NCBI GenBank assembly: GCA_025996815.1
Contig: BNTT01000052.1
Coordinates: 1-18,122 of the forward strand
Length of the DNA: 18,122 bases
Origin: Bacteroidia bacterium
Lineage (GTDB): Bacteria; Bacteroidota; Bacteroidia; Bacteroidales; Azobacteroidaceae
Direction of reading: 5' to 3'
The notes under the pieces are model-generated. The model was given only the letters and a program-made list of their open reading frames with translations, searched no databases and was not told the DNA's origin. Below are positions 1 through 7,400 of this stretch, piece after piece. Every line of letters starts with the position of its first letter. The first letter of the stretch is position 1. Both the position numbers and the translations under genes were made by a program.

Positions 1-185
1 ACGCGCTGTTGAAAATCGTTGTAGTGCACTTTTTCGCCGCCCACCACCAGGATATTTTCCTTACTCTCGCTGAAAATGGACGTGCCGTTTTTAATTAAAT
101 CGCCCATAACGAACGCCACAAGTGCGCCACCGATGAATACTACCAATATCCACGCTTTGCTTCTGATTTTTTCTAATGTTGCCAT
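1..185 (-). CDS. PpiD/SurA-like peptidylprolyl isomerase, N-terminal part
   Basis: Only the first ~61 codons are inside the window; the gene runs off the left edge. The translation begins MATLEKIRSKAWILVVFIGG and continues through a hydrophobic helix (about residues 12-27) to GDLI and then VVGGEKVHYNDFQQR. This is the layout of Bacteroidota PpiD/SurA-N proteins: a short cytoplasmic start, one inner-membrane anchor, then the periplasmic chaperone domain that opens with a 'vgg.kvsy.df' stretch. Family members are periplasmic folding factors for outer-membrane and secreted proteins, usually with PPIC-type isomerase domains further on; those domains are not visible here. The ATG at 183-185 is chosen because the anchor follows at once and a Bacteroidota -7 box lies about 27 nt upstream. 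The family call is good; the full domain make-up is unknown. Confidence 0.83.
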   Translation of the reverse strand, partial: MATLEKIRSKAWILVVFIGGALVAFVMGDLIKNGTSIFSESKENILVVGGEKVHYNDFQQR

Positions 186-211
186 TTTTATTGTTTTTTT
201 TTATTTTGGGC

Positions 212-220
212 GCAAAGGTA
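212..220 (-). promoter_or_regulatory. Bacteroidota -7 promoter box for the PpiD-like gene
   Basis: On the minus strand this reads TACCTTTGC, a match to the TAnnTTTG consensus of the Bacteroidota primary sigma factor. It lies 26 nt upstream of the ATG. No clear TTG -33 element is seen at the expected 19-21 nt spacing, so only the -7 half is supported. Confidence 0.6.
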
Positions 221-281
221 CTAATAATTTTTGAAAATTAGACACTATTTTGCACCGGCATCTAAATTTTTTTATTGTTTT

Positions 282-1691
282 TTATTGTGCAAATTTCAGT
301 CCGTCCAATTTATCCCATCCGCCGCGCGTGAAGTCGGGAATTTCGACCGGCGCGGAATTGTTGTCCAACGAAAGTTCGCTCAAAGGGATAACCGCACACC
401 ATTCGGCGAGGTCATACACGTCCATATCAAGCGGCAAACCGCGTTGCAGGCAGTAGATGAGGCGATAGTCCATAATGAAATCCATCCCGCCGTGACCACC
501 CACGGTCTTCGCTTTTTCTTCGATGTCTTTGGCAATCGGGTGTGTATATTTTTTGAGCAGTGCTTTTTGCACCTCTGCGGGCAAGAACCTGTGCGCCGTC
601 AGATTTTCGTGATTGCCTGCCACTTCGGGGTCGATGTCGCCGCCGTCCAACGCGATGCCTTCGACCGGATATTTGTTCACAAAGCCCTTGGTGCCGGTGA
701 GTTGATACATCCGGTTGTAGGGGCGCGGCGAGGTTACGTCGTGCTCAATCAGGATGGAACGCCCCTTTTCGGTGCCAATCAGCGTGCTGGTGTGGTCGCC
801 GTTGCGGAAATCTTTCGCATCGTGTCCATCTCCTTTTTCCTTGATAAACTTGGGATTGCCAATGGCGCGCGTGTCCACCGACACGAGATAGTTCAATTTG
901 TCGCCGCGATGGATGTTCATCGCCATACAAACCGGTCCCAAGCCGTGCGTGGGATAGAGGTCGCCGCGGTGTGCCTCGTTGTATTTCATACGCCAATTGT
1001 CCCAATACTGATTCCAATAGGGTTGCAGACCGTGGATATAAGCCCCCTCGCCGTGGATGACTTCGCCCAACAATCCTTGCTGCACCATATTGAGGGTGGT
1101 CAATTCAAAGAAGTCATAGACGCAATTTTCGAGCGGGATGCAATGCTTGCGAGTTTTTTCCGAAGTATTGATGAGGCTCCAAATATCCTCCATATTCAGG
1201 GCAGAGGGCACCTCAATGGCGGCGTGCTTGCCGTCTTTCATCGCCTGCAAAGCCACAGGAGCGTGGTGCGCCCAGTCGGTGGCAATATACACCAAATCCA
1301 CATTGGGCAATTTTGTAACCTGCTTCCAAACTTCCGTGTCGCCATAAAATTCCTGTGCCGCAGGAAGCCCTTTGGCGACAAGTCGTTCATTCACTTTCTT
1401 CACATTTTTTTCGAGCACATCGCACAGGGCAACGATTTCCACGCCCTCAATGTGCGTCATCCGCTCCACCGCCCCGGGTCCGCGCATACCCAACCCAACA
1501 AAAGCCACGCGCACCACAGGCAGCGGTGCAGCAGTCAATTGCAGCACATCCGACTGCCCGGCAGGGCGCACGGGGGCTTTCACTCTAATCACATGGCTCG
1601 CCTTAGCAGCCGGTTTTGCCGGAGCCTTCGCAAAAGCCGTCATGCTGAATAATGCGCAGCACATCGCCAAAATCACTTTGTTCGTTTTCAT
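282..1691 (-). CDS. Secreted GH109-type glycosidase (Gfo/Idh/MocA fold), alpha-N-acetylgalactosaminidase-like
   Basis: 469 residues. A signal peptide (MKTNKVILAMCCALFSMTAFA, cleavage probably near residue 21) is followed by an Ala/Lys/Pro-rich linker to about residue 57. An NAD-binding Rossmann domain then opens with RVAFVGLGMRGPGAV (about 61-75). The EVPSALNMEDIW stretch (160-171), the ENCVYDFFEL motif (188-197), GDLYPTHGLGP (243-253, with His249) and SPRPYNRMYQLTGTKG (321-336) fit GH109 rather than a generic dehydrogenase. GH109 enzymes remove terminal alpha-linked GalNAc by an NAD-dependent redox mechanism; characterised members act on blood-group A and mucin-type glycans. The export signal implies a periplasmic or secreted enzyme. 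It has no lipobox (Met precedes the Cys) and no twin-arginine motif. It stands alone on the minus strand with its own -7 box. Substrate is inferred from the family; a related Gfo/Idh/MocA activity is the main alternative. Confidence 0.88.
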   Translation of the reverse strand: MKTNKVILAMCCALFSMTAFAKAPAKPAAKASHVIRVKAPVRPAGQSDVLQLTAAPLPVVRVAFVGLGMRGPGAVERMTHIEGVEIVALCDVLEKNVKKVNERLVAKGLPAAQEFYGDTEVWKQVTKLPNVDLVYIATDWAHHAPVALQAMKDGKHAAIEVPSALNMEDIWSLINTSEKTRKHCIPLENCVYDFFELTTLNMVQQGLLGEVIHGEGAYIHGLQPYWNQYWDNWRMKYNEAHRGDLYPTHGLGPVCMAMNIHRGDKLNYLVSVDTRAIGNPKFIKEKGDGHDAKDFRNGDHTSTLIGTEKGRSILIEHDVTSPRPYNRMYQLTGTKGFVNKYPVEGIALDGGDIDPEVAGNHENLTAHRFLPAEVQKALLKKYTHPIAKDIEEKAKTVGGHGGMDFIMDYRLIYCLQRGLPLDMDVYDLAEWCAVIPLSELSLDNNSAPVEIPDFTRGGWDKLDGLKFAQ

Positions 1692-1726
1692 GTTTTTATC
1701 TTTTTATGTTGTTTTTTTTTGACGGT

Positions 1727-1735
1727 GCAAAGTTA
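1727..1735 (-). promoter_or_regulatory. Bacteroidota -7 promoter box for the GH109 gene
   Basis: Minus-strand TAACTTTGC, matching TAnnTTTG, lies 35 nt upstream of the GH109 start codon, with an AT-rich leader. There is no TTG at 19-21 nt upstream, so the -33 element is weak or absent. Confidence 0.6.
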
Positions 1736-1845
1736 AGAAAAAAAATGATGCGGTGTGCATAAAAATCTATTTGGACAATTCTTTTTTGCGGTGTTTTTAA
1801 CTGTTTTTTTGATATTGGTGTTGTGTGCCGTTTTTAAGAAGTACG

Positions 1846-1916
1846 CTATTTGCCGGAAAATCCGCCTAAAACACCTTATATCTGTTTATGTGAAGCATAA
1901 CTCCTCCGGCAAATAG
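1846..1916. repeat. 11-bp inverted repeat around the end of the antitoxin/PIN remnant
   Basis: CTATTTGCCGG at 1846-1856 is repeated in inverse orientation as CCGGCAAATAG at 1906-1916, with 49 nt between. The right arm lies inside the last codons of the 1886-2224 ORF. The loop is too long for a standard terminator. It could be a scar of rearrangement or chance. Apart from this, 1736-1885 shows nothing recognisable. Confidence 0.4.
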
Positions 1917-2224
1917 ACCGGAATGCGAGAATTTGTGAAATCTCGTGGGTTGCGAGTAACGATAGCATATTTTTCAAGTAAAGCATTGTAACGCACATCA
2001 TTAGCGTCTTCGGCAAGCGTGAAAGCACCTGCCCATTTCTTTGCAAAAGACGGCTCTACATTGGAATTTTGGCTTACCGAAGTCCCCTTGACGTATGCAG
2101 GATGTATAGTTGCCAACAGGTATTGTATCACCTCTATTTTGCTATCTGTGTCCAAGCCGGATAACGCTTGCAGATAATCGTCTGCAACGCGGGAATGCAA
2201 TTTTGTCTGAGTTGCTGTTGCCAT
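1886..2224 (-). CDS. Antitoxin N-terminus joined to the tail of a PIN-domain (VapC-like) toxin; probable deletion remnant
   Basis: 112 residues with ATG and stop intact. Residues 1-86 look like a small Bacteroidota antitoxin: a helical start with HSRVADDYLQALSGLDTDSK, then IEVIQYLLATI, a variable linker, and FAKKWAGAF...DVRYNALLEKY, the kind of short C-terminal end these antitoxins have. Without a break it continues as AIVTRNPRDFTNSRIPVYLP (87-106). That is the pattern of the last strand and turn of PIN-domain RNases (typically '.ivTRN.kDF.n..ipv..PeE'). The PIN acidic residues that would cut RNA are absent. The likely history is an in-frame deletion between adjacent antitoxin and toxin genes. 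A full -33/-7 promoter precedes it, so it may still be expressed. It could instead be a small protein of its own kind. Confidence 0.6.
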   Translation of the reverse strand: MATATQTKLHSRVADDYLQALSGLDTDSKIEVIQYLLATIHPAYVKGTSVSQNSNVEPSFAKKWAGAFTLAEDANDVRYNALLEKYAIVTRNPRDFTNSRIPVYLPEELCFT

Positions 2225-2249
2225 AATATTTTTTTATTCTTTTCGGGGA

Positions 2250-2279
2250 CAAAGATATGAAAATTTTTTTACATACCAA
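2250..2279 (-). promoter_or_regulatory. Complete Bacteroidota promoter (TTG-N19-TATCTTTG) for the antitoxin/PIN ORF
   Basis: On the minus strand TTG lies at 2279-2277 and TATCTTTG at 2257-2250, separated by exactly 19 nt. The start codon of the 112-residue ORF is 25 nt downstream. Both elements and the spacing agree with the Bacteroidota primary-sigma consensus. Confidence 0.7.
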
Positions 2280-2310
2280 TGCGAATGAGAAAAATTACAG
2301 GGCAACCGCA

Positions 2311-2539
2311 TCAGGGCAAATCCTCCCTGATGATTGCTCTAATCACTTCAATATCAATGGTATTGTTCGTGTGATTGTTGACGTAGCCGCTCTGATTAAC
2401 AGCCAAAATTTCCGCTATGCGTTGCAATCTGTCAATTTTTAGAATGATAGTGCCGCTTTCAATGCGGGCATACGATGCCTGCGACACACCTAAACTTGTG
2501 GGCGATGTGCTCTTGTGAGAGATTTTTTAACTCTCTAAT
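2311..2539 (-). pseudogene. XRE-family helix-turn-helix regulator, frameshifted and 5'-truncated
   Basis: Reading the minus strand from 2539 gives IRELKNLSQEHIAHK, the first helices of an XRE/HTH_3 domain. The frame is then lost, and shifting by one base at the TTT of 2492-2494 restores LGVSQASYARIESGTIILK, followed by IDRLQRIAEILAVNQ and ends at a TGA (2311-2313). One extra T explains the break. No ATG, GTG or TTG start exists in the first frame before an upstream stop: only non-start codons precede IRELK, so the 5' end is also missing. In intact form this would be a Cro/CI-type DNA-binding protein, often a partner of toxin-antitoxin or restriction genes. The truncation point abuts the promoter of the plus-strand gene at 2587. 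Confidence 0.82.
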
Positions 2540-2553
2540 ATGAAAAAAACAGT

Positions 2554-2561
2554 TACCTTTG
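2554..2561 (+). promoter_or_regulatory. Bacteroidota -7 promoter box for the PDZ/retropepsin-like gene
   Basis: TACCTTTG on the plus strand, 25 nt before the ATG at 2587. No TTG is present at the expected spacing upstream, so the -33 half is unsupported. Confidence 0.6.
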
Positions 2562-2586
2562 CATCGTCAAACAAAAAGTATAATTT

Positions 2587-3855
2587 ATGAATCGAATCAA
2601 AGTATATAAAAAAATAATGGTAATATTCGCTATTTTGCTATTCTTATTCGCTGCTTTGTACGCTGTTATGCACATAGACCCAATTGGTAAATATTTGGAT
2701 TATCATGGAAAAATAAGAAACAATCTACCGGATACTTTCAGGATAGAACTTCCATTATTGATTGATAGAGGTCATTTTTATATTCATGGACAAATCAATC
2801 ATCAACAAGATATGACATTTGGAATTGATACAAAATCTACTATAAGTCTTGTTAAATCAGATGATTTGGAAAAACTAAAGGCAACTTATTGGGGAACCCT
2901 TCATAAATCTTCCACAAATGTATATGGACAGAAACGAAATACGCATTTGTATTTTTTTGATAGTTTTGAAATACAATCTATCTCTTTTGGAAAAGTGCTA
3001 TTTAACGAAGTAGCACCAACTGATTATTTGTATGACATACTGGATAACAATGTTTTAGGAGAAAATATCTTAGATATGCTTTTTTGGAAATTTTCTATAG
3101 ATGATGAGAAAATGATTCTGTTTAGCAACACGGATATAGCCCTGTTGAAAAAGGAAACAGAAGGTTATACTAAAATAGAGAGCGGAGCACGTGACAAAAT
3201 AAAGTTGTCTTTTCCACCTGTTCAAGCATCTTTTAAATTATATTTGGATTTGGGTTATAATGGTGAAATAGAAATAGATAAGAAAATATTTACGCAATTA
3301 GCCAAGCAATTTTCATATAAGAAAGTGTTAGCTGTTCAACCAAACACAACGAATGACACTATTTATGTTTTTGATGGTTTAGATATTCAATGGAATGAAA
3401 TCACAGTTCCTGACTGTCAAGTAATTCATAGACATAAGGTAAATCTAACTCTGATTGGAGCAAGATTTATGCGTCGGTTTAATTTTGTTTTGGCGTATAA
3501 TGCTCATGAGAAAAATAGTAATCATTCAATTTTCAATACAAATGATTTATACATACAGCCGGTAAATAATTTTGATAGTATAAAAAGGATGTCTTATATT
3601 TCTAATTTTGGTTTTGCCATAGGAATTTTAAACAAAGAATTGCTTATCACAAATATTGAAATTGGTGGTTTAGCGGAGATTAGCGGATTGAAAATAAGAG
3701 ACAAAGTGCTAAATATTGATAATGGAGTATTCGATTTGAGTATGGAAAATCGACGCGAACGTTTCAATGCTTATGTGTCTGATAAAAAGCAAGTGGATGT
3801 AAAAATAGAGCGCGATGGGCAAATAATGGATTTTCTACTCACAAAAAATCAATAA
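2587..3855 (+). CDS. Membrane-anchored protein with degenerate retropepsin-like halves and a C-terminal PDZ domain
   Basis: 422 residues. A hydrophobic helix at about 11-29 anchors the N-terminus, with the rest probably periplasmic. Two half-domains follow the retropepsin pattern. The first has MTFGIDTKSTISLV (76-89) and VLGENILDMLFWKFSID (156-172). The second has FKLYLDLGYNGEIEI (216-230) and LIGARFMRRFNFVLAY (289-304). In active enzymes the catalytic loop is D-[TS]-G; here it is D81-T-K and D221-L-G, so proteolysis is doubtful. Residues about 339-418 (ISNFGFAIGI, then ITNIEIGGLAEISGLKIRDKV) are a PDZ domain, which binds peptide tails. Bacteroidota encode many aspartyl protease/PDZ proteins of this layout. 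The gene is clearly more AT-rich than its neighbours, which suggests lateral transfer. An HlyD-like start lies 13 nt downstream, so the two may once have shared a transcript. The role is unknown. Confidence 0.8.
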   Translation: MNRIKVYKKIMVIFAILLFLFAALYAVMHIDPIGKYLDYHGKIRNNLPDTFRIELPLLIDRGHFYIHGQINHQQDMTFGIDTKSTISLVKSDDLEKLKATYWGTLHKSSTNVYGQKRNTHLYFFDSFEIQSISFGKVLFNEVAPTDYLYDILDNNVLGENILDMLFWKFSIDDEKMILFSNTDIALLKKETEGYTKIESGARDKIKLSFPPVQASFKLYLDLGYNGEIEIDKKIFTQLAKQFSYKKVLAVQPNTTNDTIYVFDGLDIQWNEITVPDCQVIHRHKVNLTLIGARFMRRFNFVLAYNAHEKNSNHSIFNTNDLYIQPVNNFDSIKRMSYISNFGFAIGILNKELLITNIEIGGLAEISGLKIRDKVLNIDNGVFDLSMENRRERFNAYVSDKKQVDVKIERDGQIMDFLLTKNQ

Positions 3856-3868
3856 TTTTAGATACATA

Positions 3869-3973
3869 ATGCCCCTTTTCCCTCCCGAAATAATCGCCGA
3901 CACCACAGAAGCCCTGTTCGTCAAACGCAGTGTACACAGCAATGCAATGTACCTCGTTGTAGTATTCACATTT
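3869..3973 (+). pseudogene. HlyD-type membrane-fusion protein, N-terminal remnant
   Basis: The reading starts MPLFPPEIIADTTEAL, then FVKRSVHSNAMYLVVVFTF. This matches how Bacteroidota HlyD adaptors of peptide/bacteriocin exporters begin ('lFPpeii..s.e....k.sv.s..iYw.vl'), just before and into the single membrane helix. Similarity ends there. The open frame continues to 4051 without HlyD character, and the several hundred residues of periplasmic hairpin and lipoyl-like domain are gone. In intact form such a protein bridges an inner-membrane ABC exporter to a TolC-like channel. The ATG is 13 nt after the PDZ gene stop. Confidence 0.7.
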
Positions 3974-4148
3974 TGTGCGCGACATTCAGTCGCTGCTTGC
4001 CGACAGACATTCCATATCTTCGAGATATGGAATGTCTTTACAAACACCTAAATATCTGAATGAAAGTAATTTATACAATACCTCGCCGACGGATATTGGC
4101 TATATCAAGGTTGATAATTGGGTAAATCCAAAATTGTCTGAACCATGA
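3963..4148 (+). pseudogene. Unassigned ORF fragment ending inside a palindromic element
   Basis: A second frame opens after TAG at 3960-3962 and reads HFVRDIQSLLADRHSIS, then YLNESNLYNTSPTDIGYIKV and DNWVNPK, before LSEP and a stop. The composition looks like real protein, but I do not recognise the family. It has no credible start: the only ATG (4032) lies inside a hairpin. Its last four codons and stop lie in the left arm of the inverted repeat at 4134-4230, so the natural end was probably removed. It is most likely debris of the same cluster as the HlyD and C39 pieces. Confidence 0.35.
4005..4037. repeat. 33-bp perfect palindrome (15-bp arms, 3-nt centre)
   Basis: AGACATTCCATATCT (4005-4019) and AGATATGGAATGTCT (4023-4037) are exact reverse complements around TCG. 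It would form a very stable hairpin. No T-tract follows directly (TTACAAACA), so it is a poor intrinsic terminator. It lies within the decayed export locus and may be an extragenic palindromic repeat. Confidence 0.75.
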
Positions 4149-4230
4149 TTTTTAGGATTAAAAAGATTTTCAAGATTAAATTAATCCATCCCGTTAATCT
4201 TTTTAATCCTAAAAATCACGGTTCAGACAA
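4134..4230. repeat. 97-bp element with 35-bp inverted repeats (MITE/REP-like)
   Basis: The left arm 4134-4168 begins TTGTCTGAACCATGATTTTT. The right arm 4196-4230 ends AAATCACGGTTCAGACAA. The arms are reverse complements over 35 bp with one mismatch (A4145 against C4219). A 27-nt AT-rich centre separates them. AAAA flanks both ends and could be a short target duplication, although poly-A is weak evidence. I recall palindromes built on TCTGAACC...GATTTT...GGATT recurring in Bacteroidota genomes, so this may be a dispersed, non-coding mobile repeat. It sits between the unassigned fragment and the C39 remnant. Confidence 0.8.
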
Positions 4231-4239
4231 AAAAGAATA

Positions 4240-4381
4240 ATGAGCATAAAAATAAAGCAAAGAGACATAACAGACTGCGGAGCAACTCGGCTTTGAGGCA
4301 AAGGGCGTGAAAGGTATCGCGGAGTCGCTGCCGAAAATCCCGCCCATTCGGGCGATAGGAAAAATATCTGATAATCATTTT
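4240..4381 (+). pseudogene. C39-peptidase ABC exporter, internally deleted and frameshifted remnant
   Basis: ATG at 4240 begins MSIKIKQRDITDCGA, the exact style of a C39 (double-glycine leader) peptidase start, with the catalytic Cys in DCGA. The frame then reads TRL and a stop at 4294-4296. In a second frame from 4286 the text continues LGFEAKGVKGIAESLPKIPP, then IRAIGKISDNHF. This resembles the later part of the same domain, just before the catalytic His, where intact proteins have 'lGf.akgvkg..e.L..iplPaIaH....HfvVl'. Roughly 50 residues between the two blocks are missing, and the membrane and ATPase domains are absent altogether. Intact proteins cleave leader peptides and export bacteriocin-like peptides. 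Confidence 0.78.
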
Positions 4382-4452
4382 GACCGCCATTTATTTAAAA
4401 ATTCCGCGCCAAAACATACGATTTCGCCGATTTCAGCGTTATAATTAGGAGT

Positions 4453-7400
4453 ATGCTGAACAGAAGGTTCTTTTTTTTGGCGATTGTTGCGCTTGCGGCG
4501 GGGTTTGGCTTTGGCGTGAGGGCTGGTGTGGTGGGGGAAGAGGAGTTTGTTTATAATCCGCTGACCGACCGCTATGAGTTGCGCTCTGCGGGGGTGCCCG
4601 ACCTCTCTGTGCCTTCTTCGATGTCGCAGCAGGAGTATCTGGATTATACGCTTCGGAAGAGTATGGCTGCCTATTTCAGGGCGAAAAATGAGGAGGAGTT
4701 TGCCGCGAAAGATAGCACAGGAGGGAAAAAAGGTGTTTTGCCGGCTTTGGTGGGCTACAATTTTAGTTTGGGACCGGCGGAAAAGATTTTTGGCAGCGGC
4801 GGCGTGAAACTTACCCCTCGCGGTAGCGTGAACACGAAAATAGGCGTTACGATGACCTCCATGGGCGACCCGTCTCTCACCGAGCAGCAACGCAATCACA
4901 CGTCGTTCGATTTCGACCCCGAAATTGAACTGTCGGCAACTGCCAGCATCGGCGAAAAAATGTCTTTCGAACTCAACTACAATACCAATTCCACTCTCGC
5001 CTTCGACTCCAAAAAACTGAAGTTGGAATATCTGGGCAAGGAAGACGAGATTGTGAAGGTTTTGGCGGCGGGCAACGTGAGTATGAACACGTCCAATTCG
5101 CTCATTCGGGGTGGGCAGTCGCTGTTTGGCATCAAAACCCAACTGCAATTCGGCAAGCTCACCGTGGATGCGGTGGTGTCGCAGCAGGAGTCGCAGGCAC
5201 GCACCACCGCCTCCAAAGGCAGCGTGCAGACCACGCCGTTTGAAATCTCGGTCGATAATTTCGACGAAAATCAGCACTTTTTCTTCAATCACTATTTTTA
5301 TGAGGGCTATGACGAGGCGATGGCGACGCTGCCACTCATCCGGTCGGGCGTGAGCATCACCCGCTTGGAGGTTTGGGTCACCAATCGGCGCAGCAATTAC
5401 GACGAGGCGCGCAACATTGTGGCGTTTGCCGCTTTGGGCGAAAATCAGGCGGGCGATAAATATGAATTGCCACATAACCGCGCCAATACCCTGTATGAGC
5501 AACTTACGGGGGCTTGGGCGGGTGCTCGCAACATCAGTCAGGTGAGTTCGGTGATGGAAAATGCCGGAATGAAGAACGGTCAGGACTACGAAAAAATCGA
5601 AAATGCCCGCAAACTCTCGCCGTCGGATTATATCTACAACAAGCAATTGGGCTACATCAGCCTGCGGATGCCCTTGCAGCCCGACGAGGTGCTGGCGGTG
5701 GCATACGAATATACTCATAATAACAAGGTGTATCAGGTGGGCGAATTTGGCACCGACAATTCCGACAAACCCGGCGAAACCCTCTATTTGAAGTTGGTGA
5801 AAGGCACGTCACACGCGCCGGAACTGCCCACGTGGAAGTTGATGATGCGAAATGTTTACACCGTGGGCAATCACGGCAGCATTGAGCGCGAGAAATTCCG
5901 CCTCGACATCAAATATCAGAACGACTCCTCCGGTATGTACCTCAATTACATCACCGAGGGCGCGATTGCCAATCAGTTGCTGCTGCGCGTGGAAAATCTC
6001 GACCGCCTGGATGCCCATCAGGAGCAGCGTCCCGATGGCTATTTCGACTTTGTGGAGGGCTTCACCGTGCAGGCGCAGGTCGGCAAAATCATTTTCCCAT
6101 CGGTGCAGCCGTTTGGGGAATATTTGAGCCGACAGATTGGTAACCCAGCCATTGCTGATAAATATGTGTATCAGGAACTGTACGACAGCACGCTCACCAT
6201 TGCCCGCCAGACGGCGGAGAAGAACAAATTTATTCTCACGGGCGAATACAAAGGCAGCGGCGGCGGCATCGCGTTGCAGGGCGGAATCATCCCCCCCGGC
6301 TCCGTAACGGTAACCGCAAACGGTACGCGCCTGCAAGAAAACACCGATTACACCATCGACTATGCCACCGGCGACATCACGATTATCAACCCGCTCTACG
6401 AAAATGCGAACATCGAGACCTCGTTTGAAGACCGGATGAGTATGGGGATGCAGCGTAAAACGATGATGGGCATCAATCTGAACTACGCCTTCACGCCCCA
6501 ATTCAATTTGGGGGCAACGCTGATGAATTTGAGCGAGATGCCCACCGAGATGAAAACGGCTCCCGGTCAGGAATCCATCAACAACACGCTGTTTGGCTTC
6601 AACGGCAATTTCTCCACGCAGTGGCAGGAGCTGACCGACCTGTTCGACAAATTGCCGCTGCTCCACCTCACCGCCCCCTCGCAAATCACCGTCAGCGCGG
6701 AATATGCGCAGTTGATTGCAGGGCATTACAAAAATGAATATGGCGGCGACTATTCGTATATTGATGATTTTGAGTCGGCTCGGCGCACGATTGACTTGCG
6801 GTCGCCGCATCCGTGGTTTTTGTCGTCCACGCCCTCGTCGCCGCTTTTTCCCGAATCAAAACTTGTCAATAACATTGAATACGGCAAAAATCGCGCTCTG
6901 CTGGCTTGGTACACCATCGACGGCTTGTTTACCCGCAAATCGACGCTGACCCCGACACATATCAAAAACGACCTCGACCAATTGTCTAATCACTACGTGC
7001 GCGAAATTCGGGAGGAAGAACTCTATCCCAATAAAAATGTCCGCTACGACGAAGCCTCAACCCTTCCGGTGCTCAACTTGGCATACTATCCGCAGGAGCG
7101 CGGACCTTACAATTTGGATACGGATATGGACGGAAACGGCTTGTTGAACAGTCCATCGAAGCGTTGGGGTGGCATTTTTCGCAAGATAGAGAGTAGCCAA
7201 ACCGATTTTGAAAAGGATAATGTGGAAACAATCGAATTTTGGTTGCTCGACCCGTTTATCTATGATGCGAACGCCTCCGGCGGCGATTTATACATCAATC
7301 TGGGCGACATCTCGGAAGATATTTTGAAAGACGACAAGAAGTTTTTTGAAAACGGACTGCCGATGGACGGCGATGCCTCCAAAGTGGACTCAACGGCGTG

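Noticed and set aside
231..1652. 473-residue plus-strand ORF opposite the GH109 gene
   Set aside because: It is antisense to a clear GH109 family protein, has no recognisable domain, and is rich in His/Arg/Gln as expected of a mirror frame in GC-biased coding DNA.
2257..2442. 61-residue plus-strand ORF
   Set aside because: It lies opposite the XRE remnant, overlaps the minus-strand promoter, and has no family resemblance.
3835..4047. 70-residue minus-strand ORF across the end of the PDZ gene
   Set aside because: It overlaps the C-terminus of the PDZ gene and the HlyD remnant in antisense and has no recognisable content.
4339..4356. Small inverted repeat CGCCC...GGGCG before sprA
   Set aside because: Only 5 bp of stem, and it lies in C39 remnant coding text; not enough to call a terminator or operator.
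4375..5718. 447-residue minus-strand ORF opposite the start of sprA
   Set aside because: Shadow of sprA: low-complexity His/Arg-rich text, no domain and no promoter. The same holds for the minus-strand ORFs at 5809-6810, 7552-8376, 9796-10530 and 10681-11535.
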